Shown in pieces: positions 27,441-35,876 of a stretch of DNA of 64,000 bases. The stretch's first letter is position 1, and each line of letters begins with the position of its first letter. The position numbers were made by a program, and so were the translations under genes. Below the pieces are notes generated by a model, which worked only from the letters and a program-made list of their open reading frames with translations, searched no databases and was not told the DNA's origin. This DNA is from Pseudomonas sp. (GTDB taxonomy: Bacteria; Pseudomonadota; Gammaproteobacteria; Pseudomonadales; Pseudomonadaceae): positions 124,001 through 188,000 of the forward strand of contig NZ_JAUYNT010000017.1 of NCBI RefSeq assembly GCF_030698175.1. Direction: 5' to 3'.

Positions 27441-28754
27441 TTAGAACTGGTGGTCGGCGGTTTCTGGCTTCAGCTCGCTGATGCCCAGTTTGCCGGCGGC
27501 TTGCTCGATGGCGGCGGTTTGGGTGACCAATGCGGCGATGGCGTCGCGGACGATTTGTTGACCCGCTTGGTTCTCGGTGCCAATCAGCTGGTCGAAATGC
27601 TGACCCTGCTTGGCGCTGTCGACCAAGGCCTGCAGCTTGGTCTGGGTATTGTTCAGGTCGTCCTGCAACTTGCGATCGGCTTGTGCGTCGGCTTTAGCGA
27701 CCAGGGATGAAAGGCTTGGGCCGCTCAAGGTGCTGCCGTCGATTTTCTGGTACTCGCCCAGGTAGACGTTGCGGATGCCTTTGCCGTCGTAGAAGTGCGA
27801 GTTGTGGGTGTTGTCGCTGAAGCAGTCGTGCTCGTCTTCGCTGGAGTTGGCTTCCAGTGCAACCTTCATGCGCTCGCCGGCGAGTTCGCCGAGTGACAAG
27901 CTGCCCATGCCGAAGAACATTTTGCGCAGGCCGTTTTCCACCGGCTCAGCCAGCAAGCTGGTGCGGTAGTTGGTGGCGACGTTGGGTTGCCAGTGGCTGA
28001 CCATGGTTTCGAGGTCGCTGACCAGCAGCGCTGTGGCGGCTTTCAAATAGGCGGCGCGACGCTCGCAGTTACCATTGGTGCAGCTGGCATCCAGCGCATA
28101 GTCGCTAGCAGGGCGAGTGCCGGCGCCGGCGTTAGTGCCATTCAGGTCTTGGCCCCAGAGTAGAAACTCAATGGCGTGGTAACCGGTGGCGACGTTGGCC
28201 TCGGAGCCGCCCAGCTCATTGAGGCTGGCCAGCAGTTCAGGGGTGATTTTGCTCGCGTCGAGCTTGTCTTCGCCAACCTGTACCTGGGTATTGGCGATGA
28301 TATTGGCGCTGGCGCCGGGGTTGCCCAGGGCGTGTTGATAGTCCTTGGCTACGTAGTCGATCAGGCCCTCATCCAGCGGCCAGGCGTTCAGCTGGCCCTC
28401 GAGGTCATCGACCACCGAGTTGCCGAAGCGGAACACTTCGCTCTGCATGTAGGTTGGGCGCGCCGCTAACCAGGCCGCGCGAGCTGCTTGCAGGGTCTCG
28501 TCGTTGGGCTTGGCGATAAAGGCATCAATCGCTTGCTGCAAGGTTTTGCCGGTGCTGAGGGCATCGCTAAACACGGCCAGGGCGAGGTCGGCATAATGAG
28601 CCACCACGGCTTTGCCGGCCGTTTGGTCGAGCTGGCTGGCAGTGGCGCTGACCGCTGCGGTTTTGGCCGCTGGCGCTGAAGTTTGTTCGCCGCAACCGGC
28701 AAGAGTAATAGCGAGTGTCAGCAAGCTGGCGCTGAGCAGGGGCGTACGGAACAT
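27441..28754 (-). CDS. icmP: Imelysin-family peptidase-like lipoprotein IcmP
   Basis: The 437-residue protein has a lipobox (TLAITLAGCGEQ, Cys near 21). The M75 imelysin motif GxHxxE is intact in TGYHAIEFLLWG (about 185), followed by an extended C-terminal domain. P. aeruginosa IcmP (PA4370) was described as an insulin-cleaving metalloproteinase of the outer membrane. Related proteins act with EfeUO-like systems in iron uptake. AAGGAC precedes the ATG. A Fur-box-like palindrome lies 58 bases upstream of the start, and icmP leads an operon with the di-haem, second imelysin and DUF1513 genes. Confidence 0.88.
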   Translation of the reverse strand: MFRTPLLSASLLTLAITLAGCGEQTSAPAAKTAAVSATASQLDQTAGKAVVAHYADLALAVFSDALSTGKTLQQAIDAFIAKPNDETLQAARAAWLAARPTYMQSEVFRFGNSVVDDLEGQLNAWPLDEGLIDYVAKDYQHALGNPGASANIIANTQVQVGEDKLDASKITPELLASLNELGGSEANVATGYHAIEFLLWGQDLNGTNAGAGTRPASDYALDASCTNGNCERRAAYLKAATALLVSDLETMVSHWQPNVATNYRTSLLAEPVENGLRKMFFGMGSLSLGELAGERMKVALEANSSEDEHDCFSDNTHNSHFYDGKGIRNVYLGEYQKIDGSTLSGPSLSSLVAKADAQADRKLQDDLNNTQTKLQALVDSAKQGQHFDQLIGTENQAGQQIVRDAIAALVTQTAAIEQAAGKLGISELKPETADHQF

Positions 28755-28811
28755 GGCGAAGTCCTTAGCGGCAAGATAACGATGGCGGGATATTACTTGA
28801 AACTACAACGT

Positions 28812-28830
28812 AATGCGAAGGATTTGCATT
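28812..28830 (-). promoter_or_regulatory. Fur-box-like palindrome for the icmP operon
   Basis: GTAATGC at 28810-28816 and GCATTAC at 28826-28832 form a perfect 7-bp inverted repeat. The inner 19 bases match the Fur consensus AATGATAATNATTATCATT at 13 of 18 fixed positions by hand count. It lies 58-76 bases before the icmP ATG. Confidence 0.65.
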
Positions 28831-28910
28831 ACATCTTTGTGCGTAAATGCCATTGCCTGATAACCGGCTGGCGCAGTGCTTTTGCTGGCTTGGCGCGGGC
28901 CCGGAAACAT

Positions 28911-28934
28911 CGACGCCCGCGAAGGCGGGCGTCG
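28911..28934 (-). terminator. Hairpin downstream of bifA
   Basis: A 10-bp perfect stem CGACGCCCGC / GCGGGCGTCG with loop GAAG lies 24 bases past the bifA stop. The minus-strand T-tract is poor (ATGTTT); the better one, GTTTTA, is on the plus strand. Confidence 0.6.
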
Positions 28935-28957
28935 GTTTTAGCCTTGTAGTCGGCGTG

Positions 28958-31027
28958 TTAGCTGGCCGAGGCGGCAACGTTGATCAGGTTGCCGGTTTGC
29001 CGCGACTGTTTAAGAAACAGGGTGATCTCACGTGCTGGCAGCGGCTTGCTGTACAGGTAGCCTTGGCCCTCGTCGCAGCCGTGGGCAATGATGTAGGCCT
29101 CTTGCTCGACGGTCTCGACGCCTTCGGCAATGACCTGCATACCGAGGTTCTTCGCCAGCTGGATGATGGCGCGCACTATGGTGGCGTCGTCGGCATCGTC
29201 GATCAGGTCAGCAACAAAACTTTTGTCGATCTTGATTTTGTCCAGCGGCAGGCTCTTCAGGTAACTCAGGGAGGAGTAGCCGGTACCGAAGTCATCGATG
29301 GCGATTAGCGCACCGCAGCGGCGCAGGCTCAGCAGGTGTTGGGCGGCGGTGTTGATGTCTTCCATCAGGCCGGTTTCGGTGACTTCCAACTCCAGGCTGT
29401 TCGGTGGCAGGCGGTAGACCTGGATCAGATTGTTGACCACCCGCGGTAATTCGCTGTGGTGCAGTTGTACGGTGGACAGGTTGATGGCCATGCGCAGGTC
29501 GATAAAGCCCAGGTCATGCCATTCACGCAGTTGCTTACAGGCTTGTTCCAGTACCCATTCGCCGATGGCGATGATGCTGCCGTTTTGCTCGGCCAGCGGG
29601 ATGAACACATCTGGAGAAACAAAGCCGTGTTGCGGATGTTGCCAGCGCAGCAGCGCCTCGACACCGGCCACGCATTTGTCGCGGTAATCGATTTGCGGCT
29701 GATAAACCAAGTGCAGTTCGTTACGGGCCAAGGCTTCGCGCAGGTCTTTTTCCAGCTCGCGGCGCCGGCGCATCTCGTTGTCGAGGCTGGCGATGTAAAA
29801 CTGATAACGGTTGCGTGAACGGCTTTTGGCCAGGGTCATGGTTTGTTCGGCTTTTTGCAGCAGTTTCTCAGTGCTGTCGCCGTCTTCGGGGAATAGGGTG
29901 ATGCCGATGGTGGCGCGCAGACGAATCTCATGCGGCTCGAGTGCGAAGGGCAGGTCAAGGTCGTCAAGAATGCTTTGCGCCAATTCAGCCGCTTCGTAAG
30001 GTTGCTCAATGTCGGCCTGGATCAGCGCGAACTGGTCGCCACCCAAGCGTGCCAGTGCGCCCAGGCGACCGCTGTGGCTGCGCAAGCGGTCAGAGAGCAA
30101 CAGCAGCAGTTGATCGCCGGTCTGGTAGCCAAACTGTTCGTTGATGTTTTTGAAGTCATCCAAACCCACGCACAGCACCGCAACCCGATGCTGCACGCGG
30201 CCCGCGTCGGCCAGAATATGGTCAAGTTGCTCTTGCAGTTGCTGGCGATTGGGCAGGCCAGTGAGGAAGTCATATTGCGACATGCGCTGCAGGCTGTTCT
30301 CGGCTTCGCGGCGTAAATGGGTGTTGCGTTCGATCGAACTGAGCAGTTGGTTGGCGGTATTGATCCACAGCCCCAGTTCGTTTTTTTCGTTGCCCTTGAG
30401 CATTGGCAGCTGATGTTCGCTGGGGCGGTCGGGGTTGATGTTGGACAGGTGATCGATGATTTTCGACAGCGGTTTGGTCAGTAGCCACTGGTAAACAAAG
30501 TACAACACCATGGCCATGGCCAGCGCCCGCAGCACGCCGGAGATGACGATGATGATTGAGCTGGCAATAAAGCTTTGCCCATAGGGCGCGGTGTCTAGGG
30601 TGATGGTGAGGTCGCCGTAGTACTCCTTGAACGGGCCGCGGCCGACTAGTGGGGCGCTGAATTCCATCTGCTTGCCGAGGATTACATCGGTGAACACCCG
30701 GCTATCGATATTCAGCAAGTCGCGCGAGCGCTCGGCCAGGCGCGGCTCGTTCGGATGGCCAATGGCAGCCATGCGCACCGAGTCGTTTTGGAATAACCCT
30801 TCAATTACCTGCATGCCCATTTCACGGTCGAGGCTGTAGACCGCTTGGGTCGACGGATCGCTGAACATGGCCAGAATGCGCTGGGCGTCGGTGGCAACTA
30901 CTTGACGGGTTTTATAAACATCGAAAACGATTTGCGCGCAGCTCAACACCACACCGACCACCAATGCCGACAGCAGCACCACGCGCAGAAGTTTCAATGA
31001 CAGGCTGTGCTTGAGATCAAGCTTCAA
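28958..31027 (-). CDS. bifA: c-di-GMP phosphodiesterase BifA (degenerate GGDEF + EAL)
   Basis: The 689-residue inner-membrane protein has helices at about 12-34 and 155-180 and a HAMP-like linker. Its GGDEF domain has the signature LGGDQF, as in BifA, which lacks cyclase activity. The C-terminal EAL domain is intact: GVEALLRWQHPQ, ETGLMEDINTA, IDDFGTGYSSLSYLK, DKIKIDKSFV. BifA lowers c-di-GMP and controls swarming and biofilm inversely. The start is TTG at 31027, with AAGGAA seven bases upstream, giving MKLDLKHSLSLKLLRVVLLS. Position and length fit PA4367. Confidence 0.93.
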   Translation of the reverse strand: MKLDLKHSLSLKLLRVVLLSALVVGVVLSCAQIVFDVYKTRQVVATDAQRILAMFSDPSTQAVYSLDREMGMQVIEGLFQNDSVRMAAIGHPNEPRLAERSRDLLNIDSRVFTDVILGKQMEFSAPLVGRGPFKEYYGDLTITLDTAPYGQSFIASSIIIVISGVLRALAMAMVLYFVYQWLLTKPLSKIIDHLSNINPDRPSEHQLPMLKGNEKNELGLWINTANQLLSSIERNTHLRREAENSLQRMSQYDFLTGLPNRQQLQEQLDHILADAGRVQHRVAVLCVGLDDFKNINEQFGYQTGDQLLLLLSDRLRSHSGRLGALARLGGDQFALIQADIEQPYEAAELAQSILDDLDLPFALEPHEIRLRATIGITLFPEDGDSTEKLLQKAEQTMTLAKSRSRNRYQFYIASLDNEMRRRRELEKDLREALARNELHLVYQPQIDYRDKCVAGVEALLRWQHPQHGFVSPDVFIPLAEQNGSIIAIGEWVLEQACKQLREWHDLGFIDLRMAINLSTVQLHHSELPRVVNNLIQVYRLPPNSLELEVTETGLMEDINTAAQHLLSLRRCGALIAIDDFGTGYSSLSYLKSLPLDKIKIDKSFVADLIDDADDATIVRAIIQLAKNLGMQVIAEGVETVEQEAYIIAHGCDEGQGYLYSKPLPAREITLFLKQSRQTGNLINVAASAS

Positions 31028-31248
31028 ATGGCGATTCCTTGGTCAATGCGCGAAACTGTACTTATCAGTGAGTATTGGCAAAGTCTTGAGAGTCGTCAAA
31101 GAATGATTGCTGCTGGCTCGTCATTAGCGGGCTAAATAATGGAGCCGTTAGGGTTGCCGCACCGCTGCGGGCTTGAAAGGTTTAAGCGCTTGTACAGTCG
31201 ATTGCCGAGAGTGCATGGCGTGTGCTTTTAGGGCTATGCCAGAGGATG

Positions 31249-31692
31249 TTAAGGCAGCGCTTTAGCTTCCAGCGCTTGGATGGTCAGCCCTTGTTGGGCG
31301 CGAAAGCTTTCCATGTCGAACATGGTGCAGATTTCTTGGATTTCACCGTTGAAACTGAGGGTCCAGAAGGCCATCGCCGAAATGCTCAACACCTTGTCGC
31401 TGGCCGGATAACCAAAGGCCGGTTTTTCAATGGTGCCAATCATGGTGCTCCAGGTCACCACCTTGTTGCCCTCGGCGACGCACTCCTCGATCACCACTTG
31501 CAAGTCTGGCATGGCACTACGGATTTCTTGGACCATGTGGCTAAATTCGGCGCTGTTCAGTTGCCGGCCGACGAATGAGCTTTTGTAGAGGAAATCTTTG
31601 CTGTGCAGGCGCTCGCTAAGGGCCAGGTGGCCCTTATTCCAGGACAGTTCGATATGTTTGCGAACCAGCTTTTTATGCTCTTCCAATGACAT
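31249..31692 (-). CDS. SnoaL-like / polyketide-cyclase-fold protein
   Basis: The 147-residue protein starts MSLEEHKKLVRKHIELSWNK; an in-frame codon at 31746 is rejected because GGAG lies six bases before ATG 31692. The pattern of an N-terminal helix pair, GRQLNSAEFSHMVQEIRSAM, LQVVIEECVAEGNKVVTWSTM and FNGEIQEICTMFDM fits the NTF2/SnoaL-like ester-cyclase fold. Catalytic role and substrate are unknown. It is a single gene; the 221-base gap before bifA shows no clear signal. Confidence 0.75.
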   Translation of the reverse strand: MSLEEHKKLVRKHIELSWNKGHLALSERLHSKDFLYKSSFVGRQLNSAEFSHMVQEIRSAMPDLQVVIEECVAEGNKVVTWSTMIGTIEKPAFGYPASDKVLSISAMAFWTLSFNGEIQEICTMFDMESFRAQQGLTIQALEAKALP

Positions 31693-31748
31693 AAAACGCT
31701 CCATTTGTAGGACTAACGTGCATGACTGATAACTCACTCTAGCCATTC

Positions 31749-31786
31749 TGTAGCCGCCGGCATTGGCTGAAGTGCCGGCGGTTACA
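31749..31786 (-). terminator. Hairpin terminator of the manganese exporter gene
   Basis: A 14-bp stem TGTAGCCGCCGGCA / TGCCGGCGGTTACA (one G-T pair) with a 10-base loop lies just past the exporter stop on the minus strand. There is no strong T-run. Confidence 0.6.
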
Positions 31787-31799
31787 GGTATCGATGCAG

Positions 31800-32384
31800 T
31801 CAGACTAATCCGCTTAAGTGCAGCGCCTGGTACCCGGCAATCAGCGCCAATACGCCAAAGGCACAGGCCGCCACGCGGCGAATCAGGGTCAGGGGCAGGC
31901 GTTCGGCGGCAAAGTTACCAGCCAGCACCACCGGCACGTTCGCCAGCAGCATCCCTAAGGTGGTGCCGAGGATGACCAGCCAGAAATGCGGGTACTGCGC
32001 CGCCAGCATGACGGTGGCTACTTGGGTTTTGTCGCCCATCTCGGCGAGAAAGAATGCCACCAGGGTGGTCAGGAACGGGCCATAACGTTTAAAACCGCTG
32101 GCTTCGTCATCGTCGAGTTTGTCCGGCACCAGGGTCCACAGCGCAACGGCAAAGAAAGCCACCGCCAATAGCGCACTCAGGGTTGCCGCCGAGAAGAAGC
32201 TCGCCACCCAGCTGCCCACCGCACCGGCTGCGGCATGGTTGGCCAGGGTGGCGACTAGGATGCCGGCGATGATCGGCCAGGGTTTACGAAAGCGCGCCGC
32301 CAACAGCAGGGCCAACAGTTGGGTCTTGTCGCCGATTTCAGCGATAGCCACGATGCCCGTAGGGACCAAGAGAGATTCAAACAT
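31800..32384 (-). CDS. UPF0016/GDT1 (TMEM165) family manganese exporter
   Basis: The 194-residue membrane protein has about six helices and the two family signatures EIGDKTQLLALLLA (about 16) and EMGDKTQVATVMLAA (about 113), which form the divalent-cation site in two inverted halves. Bacterial members export Mn(II). GAGGA precedes the ATG. A long leader upstream carries a yybP-ykoY-type Mn riboswitch, which strongly supports the manganese role. It is a single gene. Confidence 0.88.
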   Translation of the reverse strand: MFESLLVPTGIVAIAEIGDKTQLLALLLAARFRKPWPIIAGILVATLANHAAAGAVGSWVASFFSAATLSALLAVAFFAVALWTLVPDKLDDDEASGFKRYGPFLTTLVAFFLAEMGDKTQVATVMLAAQYPHFWLVILGTTLGMLLANVPVVLAGNFAAERLPLTLIRRVAACAFGVLALIAGYQALHLSGLV

Positions 32385-32415
32385 GGGGATTCCTCAGGGG
32401 CGGGTCGACTGAGTG

Positions 32416-32464
32416 CTATGACACATACGACCTTCCCGCCCCGGGTGAGGTGTACGTGTCATAG
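32416..32464 (-). promoter_or_regulatory. Long hairpin in the exporter leader
   Basis: A 13-bp stem (CTATGACACATAC / GTACGTGTCATAG, one G-U) with a 23-base loop lies 32 bases before the exporter ATG. A second 7-bp hairpin is at 32481-32498. No T-run follows, so if this is the riboswitch output it more likely acts on translation or Rho than as an intrinsic terminator. Confidence 0.45.
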
Positions 32465-32524
32465 GTCTGGTCAAACCGCAGGCCTGAAAGCTCAGGCCGG
32501 GGTCCAGTCGCCATGGTCGGTGGA

Positions 32525-32645
32525 CCAAGTATGTTGACGACTGCCTGCCAGCTAGATCGGGTGAAAACCACAGTGTGCGTTTTCATCCGGCCTGGAGTCG
32601 CCGAGATAAACCCGGCGCTGGCGAGAGATTACTCCCCTAGGACGG
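32525..32645 (-). ncRNA. yybP-ykoY manganese riboswitch aptamer
   Basis: On the minus strand the leader contains GGGGAGTAATC (32627-32637) and, about 100 bases on, CGTCAACATACTT (near 32528-32540). These are the two highly conserved loops of the yybP-ykoY family, which bind Mn(II) where they dock. Several stems lie between them, including a GGATGAAAAC / GTTTTCACCC arm. The downstream gene is a UPF0016 Mn exporter, the expected partner. Boundaries are approximate. Confidence 0.82.
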
Positions 32646-32650
32646 GGCGC

Positions 32651-32679
32651 ATTTTGCCCAAGTGTGGCGCCGAGGACAA
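32651..32679 (-). promoter_or_regulatory. Candidate promoter for the riboswitch-exporter transcript
   Basis: TTGTCC (32674-32679) and CAAAAT (32651-32656) are spaced 17 bases and would start RNA just before the aptamer. Each hexamer matches four of six consensus bases. Confidence 0.4.
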
Positions 32680-32714
32680 CCCGCCTTTGACCATCGCCGA
32701 GTCTAATCGGGCCG

Positions 32715-33770
32715 TTAGTAACGCCGGCTGGGGTCTCTCGGCTCGCGTTCGCGGCGCGCTTTGGTTGGTGCGGGCTGGCGTTTGGCTTGGTACAGATGAA
32801 AACCAGCACCCGTGCCCAGGGTCACGCAGGGGCCCAGGTGTTGCTCGATCAGCGGTGGGTATTTAAGGAAGCTGTTGGCCACCAGGCGCAGTTCGCCACT
32901 CGGTTTCAGGTGTTGCGCGGCTTGGCGCAGCAAGGTTTCGGTGGCTTGGTATTCGGTGTGGATGCCTTGGTGAAAGGGCGGGTTGGTGAGGATCGCATCC
33001 AGCTCCAGGGGGGCTGCGTTAATGCCGTCGCCACCTATAACCTCGGCCTCCAGGCCATTGGCGGCCAGGGTCAGCCGGCTGCTTTCGAGGGCAAAGGCGT
33101 CAACGTCGAGCATGCTCACCCGGCTGTGCGGATAGCGACGTTTGAGGGTGGCGCCGAGCACGCCGGCCCCGCAACCAAAGTCCAGTAGATGACCCGCCGG
33201 CAGGTTGTCCAGCTGTTGCAACAACAAGGCAGTGCCGCGATCCAGCCGACCATGGCTGAACACGCCGGGCAGGCTGATGACGCTGAGCGGGCCGTCGGCC
33301 AATGGCAGTTCATAGCGTTGCGCCAGCGCATGCAGGTCCGGTGCTGCCGGGGCCTGGTCGACCGTCACTTGCCAGAGCTGGCAATGGCGGGCGCTGTCGA
33401 GTTTGCGTGGCCTGCCATACAGCTGCAGCTGTTTGGCGGCGCGTTCGATGCCGGCGCGTTTTTCCCCGACCAGAAACAGCTCGCGACCGGCCAGGCGCGC
33501 CGCCAGCGCGTGCAGCAAGTAGTCGCACAGCTCGCGGGACTTGGGCAAAAACAACACCGCCGCCTCGAAGCTGCGCTCGGGGGCCGTGATACCGAACTGG
33601 CAACGCTCAACGAAGCGGCTGCTGAGGGTCGCCTGTTCGCCCACCAGCCAGCTCCAGCCGTGGGCCGCAGGCAATTGCGCGAGCAAGTCGTCGGCCGGCA
33701 AACCAGCGAGCAGCAGATTGCCGGTAAACAGGGCGCTCTGACGCAGCAGTACTTCGCTTCGCGGGTCCAT
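32715..33770 (-). CDS. rsmC: 16S rRNA (guanine-N2)-methyltransferase RsmC
   Basis: The 351-residue protein has two domains: a degenerate N-terminal methyltransferase-like half ([20 protein letters not shown]) and a C-terminal catalytic half with [15 protein letters not shown] (SAM motif I), [10 protein letters not shown] and [10 protein letters not shown], the NPPF motif of guanine-N2 rRNA methyltransferases. RsmC modifies G1207 of 16S rRNA in the cytoplasm. The C-terminal tail is basic ([15 protein letters not shown]). GGAG precedes the ATG. Confidence 0.88.
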   Translation of the reverse strand: MDPRSEVLLRQSALFTGNLLLAGLPADDLLAQLPAAHGWSWLVGEQATLSSRFVERCQFGITAPERSFEAAVLFLPKSRELCDYLLHALAARLAGRELFLVGEKRAGIERAAKQLQLYGRPRKLDSARHCQLWQVTVDQAPAAPDLHALAQRYELPLADGPLSVISLPGVFSHGRLDRGTALLLQQLDNLPAGHLLDFGCGAGVLGATLKRRYPHSRVSMLDVDAFALESSRLTLAANGLEAEVIGGDGINAAPLELDAILTNPPFHQGIHTEYQATETLLRQAAQHLKPSGELRLVANSFLKYPPLIEQHLGPCVTLGTGAGFHLYQAKRQPAPTKARREREPRDPSRRY

Positions 33771-33820
33771 GGATGGCTCCTAAATGCAGAAAAAAGGGGG
33801 GGCAGAAAACGGGGCGCAGC

Positions 33821-34786
33821 TTAGCCGACCTGCCGGCGCGGCGCACCGGCGAAATAGCCCAAGGCGTTGTCGACCAGCTGCAGCACTATGCGTTGCCGCG
33901 CCTCGCGGCTGCCCCAGGCGCAATGCGGGGTGATGATCAGTCGTGGAATGTCGGCGGCCAGTAGTGGATTGCCGGCGCTCGGTGGCTCGATGCTGAGCAC
34001 GTCAACAGCCGCACCGCCTAACTGACCGGCGCGTAGCGCGGCGGCCAGCGCCTGTTCGTCAACCAAGCCACCGCGGGCGGTATTTAGCAGCAACGCGGTC
34101 GGCTTCATCGCGGCCAATTGCGCGGCGCCGATCAGGTTGCGGGTTTGTTCGGTAAGTGGGCAATGCAGGCTCAGGGCATCGACCTGCGGCAACAGTTCGG
34201 CCAGCGGCAAACGGTCGGCGCGCGCTGGGCGCCCGGGCAGCTGGCCGAGCAGTACGCGCATACCAAAGGCCTGCGCCAAGCGGCTCACCGCGCTGCCCAG
34301 TTCGCCATGGCCGAGCAGGCCGAGGGTCTTGCCCTCCAGCTCGATAATCGGGAAATCCAGCAGGCAAAATTGCGCGGCCTGTTGCCAGCGCCCAGCCGTT
34401 ACCGCGCGCTGGTAGTCGGGCAGGCTGCCGGCCAAGGCCAGCAGCAACATCAGTGTGTGTTGGGCCACGGCCTGGGTGCCGTAGGCCTGGCAGTTGCTGA
34501 CGCAGATACCCAGCGCGCGGGCGGCGGCCAGGTCGACATTGTTGGTGCCGGTGGCGGCGACCAGGATCAGCTTGAGCTGCGGGCAGGCGGCCAGGGTCGC
34601 GGCGTCAAGCACCACCTTATTGATGATCGCTACGCTGGCGCCGCGCAGACGCTCGATCACCTGTTCGGGACGGCTTTGTCCGTGCAATTGCAGTTCACCG
34701 AAGCTGGCGTGCAGCGGGCCTAGGTCGAGGTCGCCAAGATCAAGGGAGGCCTGGTCGAGAAATACCGCGCGGCTGATTGTATTCAT
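33821..34786 (-). CDS. D-isomer-specific 2-hydroxyacid dehydrogenase
   Basis: This 321-residue NAD(P)-dependent enzyme has NTARGGLVDE (catalytic Arg about 235), IEPP (Glu about 264) and TPHCAWGS (His about 285). The cofactor loop reads LGLLGHGELGSAVSRL, a variant of GxGxxG. It is closest in style to hydroxypyruvate/glyoxylate reductases (HprA-like), reducing hydroxypyruvate to glycerate, but the substrate cannot be fixed from sequence. AAGG lies upstream of the ATG. It follows a MITE-like element on the other side of its promoter. Confidence 0.85.
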   Translation of the reverse strand: MNTISRAVFLDQASLDLGDLDLGPLHASFGELQLHGQSRPEQVIERLRGASVAIINKVVLDAATLAACPQLKLILVAATGTNNVDLAAARALGICVSNCQAYGTQAVAQHTLMLLLALAGSLPDYQRAVTAGRWQQAAQFCLLDFPIIELEGKTLGLLGHGELGSAVSRLAQAFGMRVLLGQLPGRPARADRLPLAELLPQVDALSLHCPLTEQTRNLIGAAQLAAMKPTALLLNTARGGLVDEQALAAALRAGQLGGAAVDVLSIEPPSAGNPLLAADIPRLIITPHCAWGSREARQRIVLQLVDNALGYFAGAPRRQVG

Positions 34787-34820
34787 CGGCTGTACCTTTT
34801 TAAGTGGGGGAGCAAGGGGC

Positions 34821-34966
34821 TAACAGGCCGTTGAAAAAGGTAGCGAGCGAAGGTCAGGCAAGGCGAAATCAGCCGAAAAAGCGCAGTTTACTGGTCGTAA
34901 ATAAGCATTTTTAGGCTGATTTCAACGCAGCATGGCCGAGCGCAGTATTTTTCCAACGGCCTGTTA
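34821..34966. mobile_element. 146-bp MITE-like element with terminal inverted repeats
   Basis: The ends read TAACAGGCCGTTGAAAAA and the near-exact inverse TTTTTCCAACGGCCTGTTA. Inside, GAAATCAGCC and GGCTGATTTC are also perfectly inverted, so the whole element can fold into one long stem. It has no coding capacity and lies between the hydroxyacid dehydrogenase and LysE-type promoters. I recall similar ends repeated in other Pseudomonas genomes, but copy number cannot be checked here. No clear target duplication was seen. Confidence 0.75.
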
Positions 34967-35009
34967 AGCTGACCAGCCTATCAGAAGCCTATTTGCGGTG
35001 GCGCAGCCC

Positions 35010-35639
35010 ATGTACTGGACAGAATTTCTCACTGTGGCCTTGGTGCATTTACTGGCAGTCGCCAGCCCTGGGCCGGACTTCGCCATTGTGGTGCGCGAAA
35101 GTGTCGGCAGCGGTCGGCATGCGGGTGTCTGGACGGCCATCGGCGTTGGCAGCGGGATTCTGCTGCATGTCGGTTATTGCTTGCTGGGTATTGGCTTGCT
35201 CGTCTCGCAGTCGATCATGCTGTTTAACCTGCTCAAATGGCTGGCGGCGGCCTACCTGATTTATATCGGCATTCGCGCGCTCCGGGCCAAACCGGCCGAT
35301 CCACTGCAAGCCCAGCAGGCGCTTGAGGCGGTGGCGGTGACCGCCCGTGGCGCCTTTGTCCGCGGCTTTGTGACTAACGGGTTAAACCCCAAGGCGACCT
35401 TGTTCTTCCTGTCGTTGTTTACCCTGGTGATCAGCCCGCAAACGCCGCTGCTGGTGCAGGCCGGTTATGGCGCCTATTTGGCGGTGGCGACGGCGGCGTG
35501 GTTTTGCGCGGTGGCTTTGTTGTTCAGCCATGCGCGTGTGCGCAACGGTTTTATCCGCATGGGCCATTGGTTCGACCGGATGATGGGCACGGTGCTGGTG
35601 GCGCTGGGGATTAAAGTGGCGCTGAGCGAGCTGCACTGA
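35010..35639 (+). CDS. LysE/RhtB family amino-acid exporter
   Basis: The 209-residue inner-membrane protein has about six helices. The family motif LAVASPGPDFAIVVRES lies near residue 17, followed by GVWTAIGVGSGILLHVGYCL and, later, GFVTNGLNPKATLFFLSLF. Members export amino acids or homoserine derivatives; the substrate is not predictable. An in-frame GTG at 34998 is an alternative start; ATG 35010 gives the usual N-terminus. The order resembles PA4365, which also follows bifA at a short distance. Confidence 0.85.
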   Translation: MYWTEFLTVALVHLLAVASPGPDFAIVVRESVGSGRHAGVWTAIGVGSGILLHVGYCLLGIGLLVSQSIMLFNLLKWLAAAYLIYIGIRALRAKPADPLQAQQALEAVAVTARGAFVRGFVTNGLNPKATLFFLSLFTLVISPQTPLLVQAGYGAYLAVATAAWFCAVALLFSHARVRNGFIRMGHWFDRMMGTVLVALGIKVALSELH

Positions 35640-35707
35640 ATTTTAGCCGCGTGTATGGACTGGATAGATGGTGGACAGGCTAGGCGATGCCTGGAGCGCG
35701 GGAATTC

Positions 35708-35867
35708 GTAGGGTGGGGCGCATGACCACGGGCTATCTACTGATGCTTAGTCAGTTGCGCCGTAACCCACCAGATGGGGCAGGCCGATTACCGTTTGGTG
35801 GGTTACGTGGCGCACAGATGCTGCAGTTGATTTTCAAACCCTGCTCTGCGCCACTAACCCACCCTAC
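35708..35867. repeat. Nested inverted repeat (GTAGGGTGGG family)
   Basis: GTAGGGTGGG (35708-35717) is inverted as CCCACCCTAC (35858-35867). Inside, CGTAACCCACC (35761-35771) and GGTGGGTTACG (35797-35807) form a perfect 11-bp stem. It has no coding content and fills most of the gap between convergent lysE and thiolase genes. The core resembles repeats at 39105 and 41192. Confidence 0.75.
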
Positions 35868-35876
35868 AAAAGCGAC

